Shown in pieces: positions 7,992 to 16,765 of a stretch of DNA of 64,000 nucleotides (position 1 is its first letter; each line of letters begins with the position of its first letter). Source of the stretch: Rhizobium mongolense subsp. loessense (lineage in GTDB: Bacteria; Pseudomonadota; Alphaproteobacteria; Rhizobiales; Rhizobiaceae); NCBI RefSeq assembly GCF_900099775.1, contig NZ_FMTM01000008.1:124001-188000 (forward strand), given 5' to 3'. The notes under the pieces are model-generated. The model did no database searches, was not told the DNA's origin, and saw only the letters and a program-made list of their open reading frames with translations. A program made the position numbers and the translations under genes.

Positions 7992-9017
7992 ATGAAGATT
8001 AAGCTCCTGTCCGCCGCCGTCGGCGCAGCAGTTTTCGCCCTTGGCGCCTCGGCTGCCTCGGCAGCCACTCTCGCAGACGTGAAGGCAAAGGGTTTCGTCC
8101 AGTGCGGCGTCAACAGCGGCCTCGTCGGCTTTGCTCAGCCTGACGCGTCCGGCAACTGGGCCGGCTTCGACGTCGATTTCTGCAAGGCGGTCGCTTCAGC
8201 CGTGTTCGGCGATCCGACCAAGGTCAAGTATACGCCTCTTTCCGCGAAAGACCGCTTCCCCGCCCTGCAGTCCGGCGAAGTCGACATCTTGTCGCGTAAC
8301 ACGACCTGGACGATCAACCGCGATACCGCTCTCGGCTTCAATTTCCGCGCGGTCACCTATTACGACGGTCAGGGCTTCATGGTTCGCAAGGGCCTGAACG
8401 TTAAGTCGGCTCTCGAACTTTCCGGCGCTGCCGTCTGCGTTCAGGCGGGCACGACCACTGAACTCAACCTCGCCGACTACTTCAAGGCCAACAACCTTCA
8501 GTACAACCCGGTCGTTTTCGAAAAGCTCGAGGAAGTCAACGCCGCATACGACTCCGGCCGTTGCGACGTTTACACGACCGACCAGTCCGGCCTTTATTCT
8601 CTGCGTCTGACGCTCAAGAACCCCGACGAGCACATGATCCTTCCAGAGATCATCTCCAAAGAACCGCTCGGCCCGGCCGTTCGCCAGGGTGACGACCAGT
8701 GGTTCGATGTCGTCTCCTGGACGGCCTTCGCACTGGTCAATGCTGAAGACTTCGGCATTACCCAGGCCAATGTCGACGAGATGAAGAACTCACCGAACCC
8801 GGACATCAAGCGCTTCCTCGGTTCCGAAGCCGACACCAAGATCGGCACTGACCTCGGACTCACCAACGATTGGGCGTATAATGTGATCAAAGGCGTCGGC
8901 AATTACGGCGAAGTCTTCGAGCGCAACATCGGTCAGGGCAGCCCGCTCAAGATCGAACGCGGCCTGAATGCTCTGTGGAGCAAGGGCGGCATCCAGTACG
9001 CGCCCCCGGTTCGCTGA
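7992..9017 (+). CDS. aapJ: General L-amino-acid ABC transporter, periplasmic binding protein AapJ
   Basis: The periplasmic solute receptor of the Aap permease, which in R. leguminosarum takes up a wide range of L-amino acids. The 341-residue product begins with a signal peptide (MKIKLLSAAVGAAVFALGAS, cleavage likely after AASA), followed by the family-3 binding-protein fold, including the segment VDFCKAVASAVFGDP. The ATG at 7992 is used; an upstream in-frame TTG at 7983 is unlikely. It is the first gene of aapJQMP and is followed by a strong hairpin. Confidence 0.97.
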   Translation: MKIKLLSAAVGAAVFALGASAASAATLADVKAKGFVQCGVNSGLVGFAQPDASGNWAGFDVDFCKAVASAVFGDPTKVKYTPLSAKDRFPALQSGEVDILSRNTTWTINRDTALGFNFRAVTYYDGQGFMVRKGLNVKSALELSGAAVCVQAGTTTELNLADYFKANNLQYNPVVFEKLEEVNAAYDSGRCDVYTTDQSGLYSLRLTLKNPDEHMILPEIISKEPLGPAVRQGDDQWFDVVSWTAFALVNAEDFGITQANVDEMKNSPNPDIKRFLGSEADTKIGTDLGLTNDWAYNVIKGVGNYGEVFERNIGQGSPLKIERGLNALWSKGGIQYAPPVR

Positions 9018-9040
9018 TCGCCGGCCTGGAATGAAATACC

Positions 9041-9064
9041 GGAAAGGCGGGCAACCGCCTTTCC
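9041..9064 (+). terminator. Intercistronic hairpin between aapJ and aapQ
   Basis: A perfect 10-bp stem GGAAAGGCGG / CCGCCTTTCC closes a GCAA tetraloop, a GNRA-type loop. It starts 24 nt after the aapJ stop and has no U tract behind it. Such hairpins typically stabilise the mRNA of the abundant binding-protein gene or reduce read-through into the permease genes. That role is inferred. Confidence 0.75.
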
Positions 9065-9114
9065 CACGTCCAAGAAAAAGGCCCAAAATGGGCACATAGG
9101 GGAATTGGCTCGGC

Positions 9115-10317
9115 ATGACGCAAGAGGCTCTGGGCACGACACCGTTGCCTAAAACCGGCGGGACCTTCCGGTCCGCAATGTATGATCCCAAATACCGGGG
9201 TATCTTTTATCAGGTTCTCACCATCCTCGTGATCGCTGGAGTGGTCTGGTGGATTGTGGACAACACGATCGAGAATCTCGCACGTAGCAATACGGCCTCT
9301 GGTTTCGCCTTCCTCAGGGGACGCGCCGGATTCGAGGTCGGTCAGTCGCTGATTTCCTACTCCAGCGACTCGACCTACGGACGCGCGCTCGTCGTAGGCT
9401 TCCTGAATACCCTCCTGGTCGCGGTTACCGGTATCATCACTGCGACGATTATCGGCTTCATCATCGGCATCGGGCGATTGTCGCACAACTGGCTGATTGC
9501 CAAGCTGTGCACGGTCTATGTCGAGGTGTTCCGCAACATCCCGCCGCTGCTTGTCATCTTCTTTTGGTACTCCGGCGTTCTCGCCGTTCTCCCGCAGCCG
9601 CGCGAATCCCTGCATCTGCCGTTCAGCATGTTCCTGAACAATCGTGGCCTCGCCTTCCCGAAGCCGATATTCGAAGCGGGCATGTGGGCGGTTCTGATCG
9701 CCTTTGTCGTCGGCATCATCGCCGCCTTTGCAACCGCGCGCTGGGCGCATAAGCGCCAGGCCGCGACGGGCCAGCCGTTCCACACGATCTTGGTCTCGAT
9801 CGCACTGATCGCCGGTCTGCCAATCTTCGCCTTCCTGCTGGCCGGGCTGCCGATCACCTTTGACGTGCCGGTGGCCGGCAAGTTCAACCTGACGGGCGGC
9901 TCGGTCGTCGGCCCGGAATTCATGTCGCTCTTCCTGGCACTGTCCTTCTATACGGCAGCCTTCATTGCCGAGATCGTGCGCGCCGGCATTCGCGGTGTAG
10001 CCAAAGGACAGTCGGAGGCGGCAGGCGCCCTTGGGCTGCATCCTTCCTCCATCACCCGCCTTGTGGTGGTACCCCAGGCCTTCCGCGTCATCATTCCGCC
10101 GCTGACGAGCCAATACCTGAACCTGACGAAGAACTCCTCGCTGGCCATTGCGATCGGCTTTGCGGATCTTGTCGCCGTCGGGGGAACGACCCTCAACCAG
10201 ACCGGCCAGTCCATCGAAGTCGTGCTGATCTGGATCGTCGTTTATCTCAGTCTCAGTATTCTCACGTCGCTGTTCATGAACTGGTTCAACGCCAAGATGG
10301 CACTGGTGGAGAGATAA
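9115..10317 (+). CDS. aapQ: General L-amino-acid ABC transporter, permease AapQ
   Basis: One of two inner-membrane subunits of the Aap permease. The 400-residue protein has a cytoplasmic N-terminus, a first membrane segment at about residues 29-47 (FYQVLTILVIAGVVWWIVD), a long periplasmic loop, and a C-terminal HisMQ-type core. The EAA loop that contacts the ATPase is visible as GIRGVAKGQSEAAGALGL. The next gene, aapM, starts one base after its stop codon, so translation is probably coupled. Confidence 0.96.
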   Translation: MTQEALGTTPLPKTGGTFRSAMYDPKYRGIFYQVLTILVIAGVVWWIVDNTIENLARSNTASGFAFLRGRAGFEVGQSLISYSSDSTYGRALVVGFLNTLLVAVTGIITATIIGFIIGIGRLSHNWLIAKLCTVYVEVFRNIPPLLVIFFWYSGVLAVLPQPRESLHLPFSMFLNNRGLAFPKPIFEAGMWAVLIAFVVGIIAAFATARWAHKRQAATGQPFHTILVSIALIAGLPIFAFLLAGLPITFDVPVAGKFNLTGGSVVGPEFMSLFLALSFYTAAFIAEIVRAGIRGVAKGQSEAAGALGLHPSSITRLVVVPQAFRVIIPPLTSQYLNLTKNSSLAIAIGFADLVAVGGTTLNQTGQSIEVVLIWIVVYLSLSILTSLFMNWFNAKMALVER

Positions 10318-10318
10318 G

Positions 10319-11473
10319 ATGTCCGTTTCCAACACCTCCTTTGTCAGAACGGCGATATTGGCGGCGGAACCGCCGCCGCCCGGTGAACGAGGCGCTGCCG
10401 CCTGGGTCAGGCGCAACCTGCTCGCAACGCCGAGGGACATCGTGCTGACGGTGCTCGCGATCGCCGCCCTCGCCTGGGTCGTGCCTCAGTTGATCGACTG
10501 GCTGTTCATCCAGGCCGTGTGGACCGGTACCGACCGCACCTTCTGTGCAACCGCCGTCCAGGGTGGCGTGCAACCAGAGAACTGGAGCGGCGCCTGCTGG
10601 GCCTTCGTCAGCGCGAAGTTCGATCAGTTCATTTTCGGCCGCTATCCGCTCGACGAGCGCTGGCGTCCGACGCTCGTCGGCATCCTTTTCGTGCTCTTGC
10701 TGGTGCCGATGCTGATCCCATCTGTGCCGCGCAAGGGGCTGAACGCGATCCTGCTCTTCGCTGTGCTGCCGGTCTTCTCGTTCTTCATGCTCTATGGCGG
10801 CTTCGGCCTCGAGATCGTCGAGACACCGCTCTGGGGCGGCCTGCTCGTGACGCTGGTCGTGTCCTTCGTCGGCATGGCGGTCTCGCTGCCGTTCGGTATC
10901 GTGCTGGCGCTTGGCCGGCGATCGACAATGCCCGTCGTGAAGATGGTCTGCGTGACTTTCATCGAAGTGATCCGCGGCATACCGCTGATCACGGTCCTCT
11001 TCATGGCAAGCGTCATGCTGCCGCTCTTCCTGCCGACCGGCTGGAATGTAGACAAGCTGATGCGCGCGGTGATCGGCGTATCGATCTTCGCCTCCGCTTA
11101 TATGGCAGAGGTCATTCGCGGCGGCCTGCAGGCGATCCCGAAGGGCCAGTATGAGGGAGCCGACTCACTCGGGCTCGGCTATTGGCAGAAGATGCGGCTC
11201 ATCGTGCTGCCTCAGGCGATAAAGCTGGTCATTCCGGGGATCGTCAACACGTTCATCGGCATGTTCAAGGATACGTCGCTCGTTTCGATCATCAGCATGT
11301 TCGACCTCCTTGGTATCGTCCGCCTGAACTTCACCGACGCCAATTGGGCAAGCTCTGTCACGCCGCTGACAGGCCTCGTCTTCGCAGGCTTCGTCTTCTG
11401 GATCTTCTGCTTCGGCATGTCGCGTTATTCCGTGTTCATGGAACGCCACCTCGACACCGGCCACAAACGATAA
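10319..11473 (+). CDS. aapM: General L-amino-acid ABC transporter, permease AapM
   Basis: The second membrane subunit of the Aap permease, 384 residues. After a Pro-rich N-terminus it has several hydrophobic helices and a HisMQ-type core with the EAA loop GGLQAIPKGQYEGADSLGLG. AapQ and AapM form the heterodimeric channel powered by AapP. It starts 1 bp after aapQ ends and 16 bp before aapP. Confidence 0.96.
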   Translation: MSVSNTSFVRTAILAAEPPPPGERGAAAWVRRNLLATPRDIVLTVLAIAALAWVVPQLIDWLFIQAVWTGTDRTFCATAVQGGVQPENWSGACWAFVSAKFDQFIFGRYPLDERWRPTLVGILFVLLLVPMLIPSVPRKGLNAILLFAVLPVFSFFMLYGGFGLEIVETPLWGGLLVTLVVSFVGMAVSLPFGIVLALGRRSTMPVVKMVCVTFIEVIRGIPLITVLFMASVMLPLFLPTGWNVDKLMRAVIGVSIFASAYMAEVIRGGLQAIPKGQYEGADSLGLGYWQKMRLIVLPQAIKLVIPGIVNTFIGMFKDTSLVSIISMFDLLGIVRLNFTDANWASSVTPLTGLVFAGFVFWIFCFGMSRYSVFMERHLDTGHKR

Positions 11474-11489
11474 GAATGAGGGAATAAAC

Positions 11490-12257
11490 ATGGCTGAACC
11501 CAAGAAAATGACCGTCTCCGCAACGGATGTGGCGGTCGAGATCATCAACATGAACAAGTGGTACGGCGATTTTCACGTGCTGCGCGACATCAACCTCAAG
11601 GTCATGCGCGGCGAGCGCATCGTCATCGCTGGCCCGTCGGGCTCCGGCAAGTCGACGATGATCCGCTGCATTAACCGTCTGGAAGAGCACCAGAAGGGAC
11701 ACATTCTCGTTGACGGCACGGAGCTCACGAACGACCTGAAGAAGATCGACGAAGTGCGCCGCGAAGTCGGCATGGTATTCCAGCACTTCAATCTGTTCCC
11801 GCATCTGACGATCCTTGAAAACTGCACGCTGGCGCCGATCTGGGTGCGCAAGATGCCGAAAAAGCAGGCCGAAGAGGTCGCCATGCACTTCCTGAAGCGC
11901 GTCAAGATTCCGGAACAGGCGAACAAGTATCCCGGCCAGCTTTCCGGCGGCCAGCAGCAGCGCGTGGCGATTGCCCGCTCGCTCTGCATGAACCCGAAGA
12001 TCATGCTTTTCGACGAGCCGACCTCGGCGCTCGATCCGGAAATGATCAAGGAAGTGCTGGATACGATGGTAGGCCTCGCAGAAGAAGGTATGACGATGCT
12101 CTGCGTGACCCACGAAATGGGCTTTGCCCGTCAGGTCGCAAACCGCGTCATCTTCATGGACCAGGGCCAGATCGTCGAACAGAATTCGCCCGCCGAATTC
12201 TTCGACAACCCGCAGCACGAGCGCACCAAACTCTTCCTCAGCCAGATCCTGCATTGA
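11490..12257 (+). CDS. aapP: General L-amino-acid ABC transporter, ATP-binding protein AapP
   Basis: The cytoplasmic ATPase of the Aap system, 255 residues. It has Walker A GPSGSGKST (48-56), Q-loop VFQHFNLFPH (97-106), the ABC signature LSGGQQQR (151-158), Walker B IMLFDEP (171-177) and the switch histidine in VTHEMG. GAGGGAATAA precedes the start. It is the last gene of the operon, followed at once by a rho-independent terminator. Confidence 0.97.
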   Translation: MAEPKKMTVSATDVAVEIINMNKWYGDFHVLRDINLKVMRGERIVIAGPSGSGKSTMIRCINRLEEHQKGHILVDGTELTNDLKKIDEVRREVGMVFQHFNLFPHLTILENCTLAPIWVRKMPKKQAEEVAMHFLKRVKIPEQANKYPGQLSGGQQQRVAIARSLCMNPKIMLFDEPTSALDPEMIKEVLDTMVGLAEEGMTMLCVTHEMGFARQVANRVIFMDQGQIVEQNSPAEFFDNPQHERTKLFLSQILH

Positions 12258-12273
12258 GCAAGAAATGCCTTGG

Positions 12274-12310
12274 AAAAGCCGTCGGAGTAGCCCTCCGGCG
12301 GCTTTTATTT
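12274..12310 (+). terminator. Rho-independent terminator of aapJQMP
   Basis: AAAAGCCGTCGGAG pairs with CTCCGGCGGCTTTT (one G-T mismatch position) around a short loop, followed by ATTTTAT. It lies 17 bp after the aapP stop codon. Confidence 0.85.
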
Positions 12311-12471
12311 TATCGCCAGCGAGCACTTTTATTACTCACAATCACGGCTAGAGAATTATCCGCCTGAAGCGCAACTTTACATTGAATTATCGGCATTCGT
12401 TCAGCCATGGAAAAGCGGAGGGGCATACCTATCTAGGATAGCATTGCCGACCCACGTCATGGAGAACCCCG

Positions 12472-12762
12472 ATGAAAGCCAAGTTTGCCGCAATTCTTAT
12501 CGTGGGGGCATTGATCACAGGATGTACGGCCGTCGGCGACATTTCCGGTCCCGGGTTGGAGCCCATCCCCGGCAGCATCACCTATAGCGGCCAGCCGCGC
12601 ACGAAGCTGACGAAATCACCGATCGGTTCCTCATTCCCGCACACATTTTACGATAACAGGGGGCGCGAGGTGGAGGAGACGTACATCATCCGTCCCGACC
12701 GCAGCCTGATGATTGCAAGACGCGTCTACCGCCCGTTTTTCGACTGGGGTGATGACCGCTAA
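12472..12762 (+). CDS. Small lipoprotein of unknown function
   Basis: The 96-residue product starts with a lipoprotein signal peptide ending in the lipobox LITGC (Cys18), so it is likely anchored to a membrane on the periplasmic side. The mature part is short and basic to polar, with SFPHTFYDNRGREVEETYIIRPDRS. GGAGAACCCCG precedes the ATG. It stands alone between the aap terminator and the accessory zone. I do not recognise the family. Confidence 0.8.
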   Translation: MKAKFAAILIVGALITGCTAVGDISGPGLEPIPGSITYSGQPRTKLTKSPIGSSFPHTFYDNRGREVEETYIIRPDRSLMIARRVYRPFFDWGDDR

Positions 12763-12966
12763 AAGGCGCCGCGACAGGGCATGCTGGCATTCCAGCTCGC
12801 TAATTCGCCAACGCACGGCTTGCTGAAATGTCGTCAAATGACGTCATGCAACGGTCTGCTTTAACTCTTGATTAGGCATCCATTTGCTTCAGCGTGAAGT
12901 TATGCCATGCTCTTTGCCTAAATGGCGCCTGAAATAGCACGGGGTCAAAACACGGGGGCAGAGAAA

Positions 12967-13173
12967 ATGATGGAAATTCACGGTTCTCAGCATGCAAATG
13001 GCAGACCAGAGCATCCTCTGAACTGCCGGACGGAAGTCGAAGCCGCGATGTTCGAAATGATCAAGCGCTTGCAGCAGCACGGCTGGACGCCTGCCGAAGT
13101 AGCGCTCGCGCTTGCGGACGCGGCCGAAGACTATGTGATGCTGCTTGCCAGCAAGAAAGCCGGAAGCCACTGA
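12967..13173 (+). CDS. Conserved hypothetical protein, 68 aa
   Basis: A short protein whose C-terminal half is an amphipathic helix pair (VEAAMFEMIKRLQQHGWTPA then EVALALADAAEDYVMLLASK). The frame has two adjacent ATG codons (12967, 12970) after a GAGAAA ribosome-binding-like sequence. No catalytic motif is visible. The helical pattern and codon use look like a real rhizobial gene, but the function is unknown. Confidence 0.6.
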   Translation: MMEIHGSQHANGRPEHPLNCRTEVEAAMFEMIKRLQQHGWTPAEVALALADAAEDYVMLLASKKAGSH

Positions 13174-13260
13174 GGGTTCCACTTCCCGCCCACCGCCCTG
13201 CGAAGCGTGCAGCGTTTGCACGCACTCCGGGGCGGAAACGTGGGCCATATCCACCAGCGA

Positions 13261-13911
13261 TCACCCGGATGCCCAAAGATGGCGCAGCCGCGGGAGCTGG
13301 CGAATGTCTGACGCGGAAACAAACGGACTTGCGTCCCAGCCTGCCTGCCTCGCCACCGCCACGATTTCGGGCTGGTCGTCGAAAAATATCGGACGCTCGC
13401 GCGAGCCGATGCTCAATCGGGAATTGATCGCCTCGAAGAAGCGGATGTCCTTCTTCGAGTATCGAATTTCCGCACTATAAAACATGCGGTTGAACAGCTT
13501 CGAGAAGCCGAGCTCGTTCCAGAGAAATCGTGCCCGGTGATGCTCCTGGCCGGTTGCCACGTAGAGCTCGACATCACTGCCGCTCCTTATGCTCTCGACC
13601 AGATCAAAGACCTCCCTGTTGAGATTCGAATCCTTTTCGAACCAATATCTCATGAAGTCCTTCGCATCGCCGTGATATCCAACCTCCGGGAGAATTTTGG
13701 CAAGCGCCTCCGCGAGGTCGCGTTTGCCGGTGATGCATTCCGCCATAGGCGAGGTCGAACGGTCGCCTCCATTTCCAAAAAAGAGATTGCCGAATGCCGC
13801 CCGGTCAACGCCGAGATCAGCCTCGATCGTCGCGTCCCAAGGCTTGCGAAGCGACGGATCTGAGTGCCAGCCATCGATGAGAACACCATCAACATCAAAG
13901 AAGATTTTCAC
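13261..13911 (-). CDS. HAD-superfamily hydrolase
   Basis: A 216-residue member of the haloacid dehalogenase superfamily, mostly phosphatases. Motif I is FFDVDGVL with nucleophile Asp6 and acid Asp8; motif II is the Thr in YVATGQE; the motif III lysine is probably in YSKKDIRFFE; motif IV is FFDDQPEIV. It lies 38 bp downstream of a nucleotidyltransferase gene on the same strand, so the two may form an operon. The substrate is unknown. Confidence 0.85.
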   Translation of the reverse strand: MKIFFDVDGVLIDGWHSDPSLRKPWDATIEADLGVDRAAFGNLFFGNGGDRSTSPMAECITGKRDLAEALAKILPEVGYHGDAKDFMRYWFEKDSNLNREVFDLVESIRSGSDVELYVATGQEHHRARFLWNELGFSKLFNRMFYSAEIRYSKKDIRFFEAINSRLSIGSRERPIFFDDQPEIVAVARQAGWDASPFVSASDIRQLPRLRHLWASG

Positions 13912-13949
13912 TATCCCAAATCCTGCATCGAAGCCCAGCTAATCGCAAA

Positions 13950-14729
13950 TCAGCGGGAACGTCCCGGTATGGCACTTGTCTTGCGGGCATCAAAGGGCGC
14001 CTCGCGGCGATCTCCATGGAAGTACCGACCACCCTTGCGAGCCAGCTCCGATTCGGTCAAACGGCAAAGCTCTTCAGCCCGCCCTTCAGCGGCGCGTTTG
14101 AAACCCATGTCGAACGTTTCGAACAACTCGTTGTCGAGCTGTTTCAGAAGGCGGGGAATCCATTTTCCTTTCCCGGACCATGTGCCGCGTCCAAGAAGCA
14201 TCAGATCGGCAAGAGGCTGATAAAGCTGGGACGCAATCGCGCGGATTTCAGCTCCGCTGCGTTCACCGCGAAGATCGTACAACATATCAGTGATCTGATA
14301 TCGCAGAGCATCCAGCTCCTGCCCGGCAAGCTCAGGTGGACCGTCCTTCAACAATTGCGCAGCATGGCTTTGCCAAGCCCGGCCGTTCTCCTTGCCCGGT
14401 CCTATAATTCGTCCGGACGCCACCATGTGAACAATGAGTGGATGGCCGGAATTCAAGTCGCGCTCAAAGAACCAGTTGAGCGTCTCTAGATCATGAACGA
14501 ACGCTTCGAAGGGGAGGCCGTTTTCAACAAACGACTCCCTCCACGCACGATCGAGCTTCTCGAACACGACCACCAGATCGATGTCGGAGTTTTCTGTACC
14601 CTCCCCGCGAATGATCGAACCAGCAGCAAAGGCGAAAGAATAGCCATCAAATCGCGCTGAAAGGACGGGACCGGTCATCCGCAAGGCTTCGTCTATCTGC
14701 TTCGGCATCTTAACTCCACCATGGGACAT
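13950..14729 (-). CDS. Nucleotidyltransferase domain protein
   Basis: A 259-residue protein of the DNA polymerase beta nucleotidyltransferase superfamily. The active-site pattern is AAGSIIRGEGTENSDIDL, with the GS at 37-38 and the metal-binding Asp49 and Asp51. The rest is helical. Aminoglycoside adenylyltransferases and antitoxin-like minimal nucleotidyltransferases share this pattern, so it could modify an antibiotic, a protein or a tRNA. A start at residue 8 (MPKQID) is possible. It is followed by the HAD gene. Confidence 0.8.
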   Translation of the reverse strand: MSHGGVKMPKQIDEALRMTGPVLSARFDGYSFAFAAGSIIRGEGTENSDIDLVVVFEKLDRAWRESFVENGLPFEAFVHDLETLNWFFERDLNSGHPLIVHMVASGRIIGPGKENGRAWQSHAAQLLKDGPPELAGQELDALRYQITDMLYDLRGERSGAEIRAIASQLYQPLADLMLLGRGTWSGKGKWIPRLLKQLDNELFETFDMGFKRAAEGRAEELCRLTESELARKGGRYFHGDRREAPFDARKTSAIPGRSR

Positions 14730-15235
14730 CCAGAGACCAGATTGGCGTCCCCCATAGGTACGGCAAATTTCACTTTAAAATCAATCTGCCCGACCTGAGA
14801 GACGTTTTGTGCCGTCCAAGAGCACGGTGCGTGCCTTTCTCGACCCGGGCCGGTCGCCTATGCCCGTAAACGCCAAGGCTTTCGGGCTGAGGGAACGGCT
14901 TTACCTCATCCCTTGCTGCCGAACGATCGTGGTGCGCCGACTTCGAGGGCGAGTTCATCCTAATTTGTTTACGCGAGGATTGGTTCGGCCATGGCAGGCA
15001 TTCTAACTCGTCCGGACCGAAAGCGCTCGAGTGTTCCTTCCGGAAAGCGCTAGTTGCAGTCATTGGCTAATAGCTGTTTTTGCGATATGAAGTCGGCATG
15101 ATCAAAGCATCGAGTACCCCCTACATCGTGCTCCCGCGCTAATGCGAGGAGCTTAGCGAGAGTCCGAACGGCTTCTCGCCTTGCAACCGTTTGCCATGGC
15201 GCAAGCGGTCAGGAAGGTATGTAGAGAGAACATCG
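14730..15235. other. Gene-free stretch before catB
   Basis: About 500 bp between the divergent nucleotidyltransferase and catB genes. Short frames exist on both strands (14770-15063 minus, 14809-15006 plus) but overlap each other, have Arg/Pro/Ser-rich shadow composition and no ribosome site. No repeat or RNA gene was recognised. Confidence 0.5.
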
Positions 15236-15871
15236 ATGAACAACTATTTTGAAAGCCCTTTCAAGGGCATTACGCTCGACAAGCAGGTCACGAATCCCAA
15301 CATAATCGTTGGGCGATACAGCTATTATTCGGGCTACTACCATGGCCACAGCTTTGACGATTGCGCCCGCTACCTTTTGGACGACGAGGGAGCCGATAAG
15401 CTCGTGATCGGGAGCTTCTGCTCAATCGGATCGGGCGCTGCCTTCATTATGGCGGGTAATCAGGGGCACCGTCATGAATGGATCAGCACGTTTCCGTTTT
15501 TCTGGATGCCAGAGGTGCCCGAATTCAGCGGAGCGGAAAACGGATACCTGCCGAGCGGCGACACTGTGATCGGCAACGATGTGTGGATCGGCTCTGAGGT
15601 TGTCGTCATGCCTGGTGTCAAGGTTGGCGATGGTGCTGTGCTCGGAACGCGTGCAGTGGTGACACGCGATGTCGAACCCTACACCATAGTTGGAGGCAAT
15701 CCCGCCAAGCCAATCCGCAAGCGTTTCGAGGATGGGAGGATAGAATTGCTACTCGAAATGAAGTGGTGGGATTGGTCTGATGCCCAGTTGAGGAAGGCGA
15801 TGCCAATCTTGACTAAAGGCGACGTGGAGGCACTTCATCGCCACTGGCTATCGCCCAATCGCCAAGGCTGA
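15236..15871 (+). CDS. catB: Type B (hexapeptide-repeat) chloramphenicol O-acetyltransferase-like protein
   Basis: A 211-residue xenobiotic acetyltransferase that transfers acetyl from acetyl-CoA. It closely resembles the CatB group first known from Agrobacterium: MNNYFESPFKGITLDKQV at the start, LVIGSFCSIGSGAAFIMAGN, the active-site histidine in QGHRHEW, and C-terminal left-handed beta-helix repeats (VIGNDVWIGSEVVVMPGVKV). The ATG at 15236 follows GAGAGAACATCG. Whether it gives chloramphenicol resistance or acts on another acceptor cannot be told from the sequence. Confidence 0.92.
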   Translation: MNNYFESPFKGITLDKQVTNPNIIVGRYSYYSGYYHGHSFDDCARYLLDDEGADKLVIGSFCSIGSGAAFIMAGNQGHRHEWISTFPFFWMPEVPEFSGAENGYLPSGDTVIGNDVWIGSEVVVMPGVKVGDGAVLGTRAVVTRDVEPYTIVGGNPAKPIRKRFEDGRIELLLEMKWWDWSDAQLRKAMPILTKGDVEALHRHWLSPNRQG

Positions 15872-16082
15872 CACGAAAAGGTTCGTCCGGAACTCAACCG
15901 GGCGGGCCGTCACGCTTGCCTGACAAGTTGACACAGCTGTACCGAACATTCAGCAGCAGCCCTCGGCTGCACTCATGCCCGCTGGCGCCTGGGTGCTCTT
16001 GGCGTTTCAGAGGAGGCAACGGTGTCAAGGCAACGCGCTATCACACCCGACGGCCGGGAGGGACGGATCAACGAGCGCTAAA

Positions 16083-16612
16083 ATGAGTGTAAGAAACTAT
16101 TTAATCGAAGGCGTTTCCGGCACAGGCAAAACCACGGTGGCTGAAGAACTACAGCGGCGCGGCTACCACGTCATCCACGGTGACCGGGAGTTGTCTTATG
16201 AAGGCGATCCCGAGACTGGTGAACGGCTGGACGAGCTTTCCCACGAGACCGCGACGGACAGTGTCACATGGGGGCACGACCACCACATTTGGGATGTAGA
16301 CAAAGTCACATCCTTGGTCGCTCATCAACGCAACGTAATCTCCTTCTTCTGCGGCGGCTCTCGAAATTTCTCCCGCTTTATTGATTTGTTTGACCGGGTT
16401 TTCGTTCTCGACGTCGATCTCGACACGTTGAACCGGCGGCTTGCCGGGAGACCAGTAGACGAGTTTGGCGGAAGACCAGCCGAACGGGAGCTGATTGCGC
16501 GATTGCTTATGTTCCGAAGTGCGGTGTCGAGATCGACGCCACTGCGCCGCTCGCGGTCATTGTCGACGAGATTCTCTCGAAATGCAGAGAGGTCGACCAA
16601 GGGGCCGACTAG
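16083..16612 (+). pseudogene. P-loop kinase-like ATP-binding protein, frameshifted
   Basis: The N-terminal 140 or so residues are intact, with Walker A GVSGTGKTT near residue 10, a GDREL segment and FGGRPAERELIARL. Right after ELIARL the frame goes wrong: in the starting frame it runs on as Ser/Arg-rich nonsense for about 110 codons, while another frame continues sensibly as VPKCGVEIDATAPLAVIVDE and ends at TAG 16610-16612. A small deletion near 16505 that is not a multiple of three explains this. The family (small nucleoside- or sugar-kinase-like proteins) is recognised by eye. Confidence 0.7.
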
Positions 16613-16765
16613 GCTCGGCGGCGCGCGACAAAGCGCTAGCCCGATACGGCCGGGATTGTCCTTCTCGCCGGCCTGGAAGCGCAGTGGCGTCAGTCCGAAG
16701 TGGGCTCCAACGGTTCAGCGGAAGGGATCGTCGACTGCCGCCTTGGGGTCCTCTCGAAAAAATCG

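Noticed and set aside
8947..10440. Long open frame (497 codons) on the minus strand
   Set aside because: It is antisense to aapQ and the end of aapJ and rich in Arg, Asp and Gly, as expected of the complement of a high-GC membrane-protein gene.
14770..15063. Overlapping short frames on both strands (also 14809-15006)
   Set aside because: No ribosome site, no recognisable sequence, and they exclude each other.
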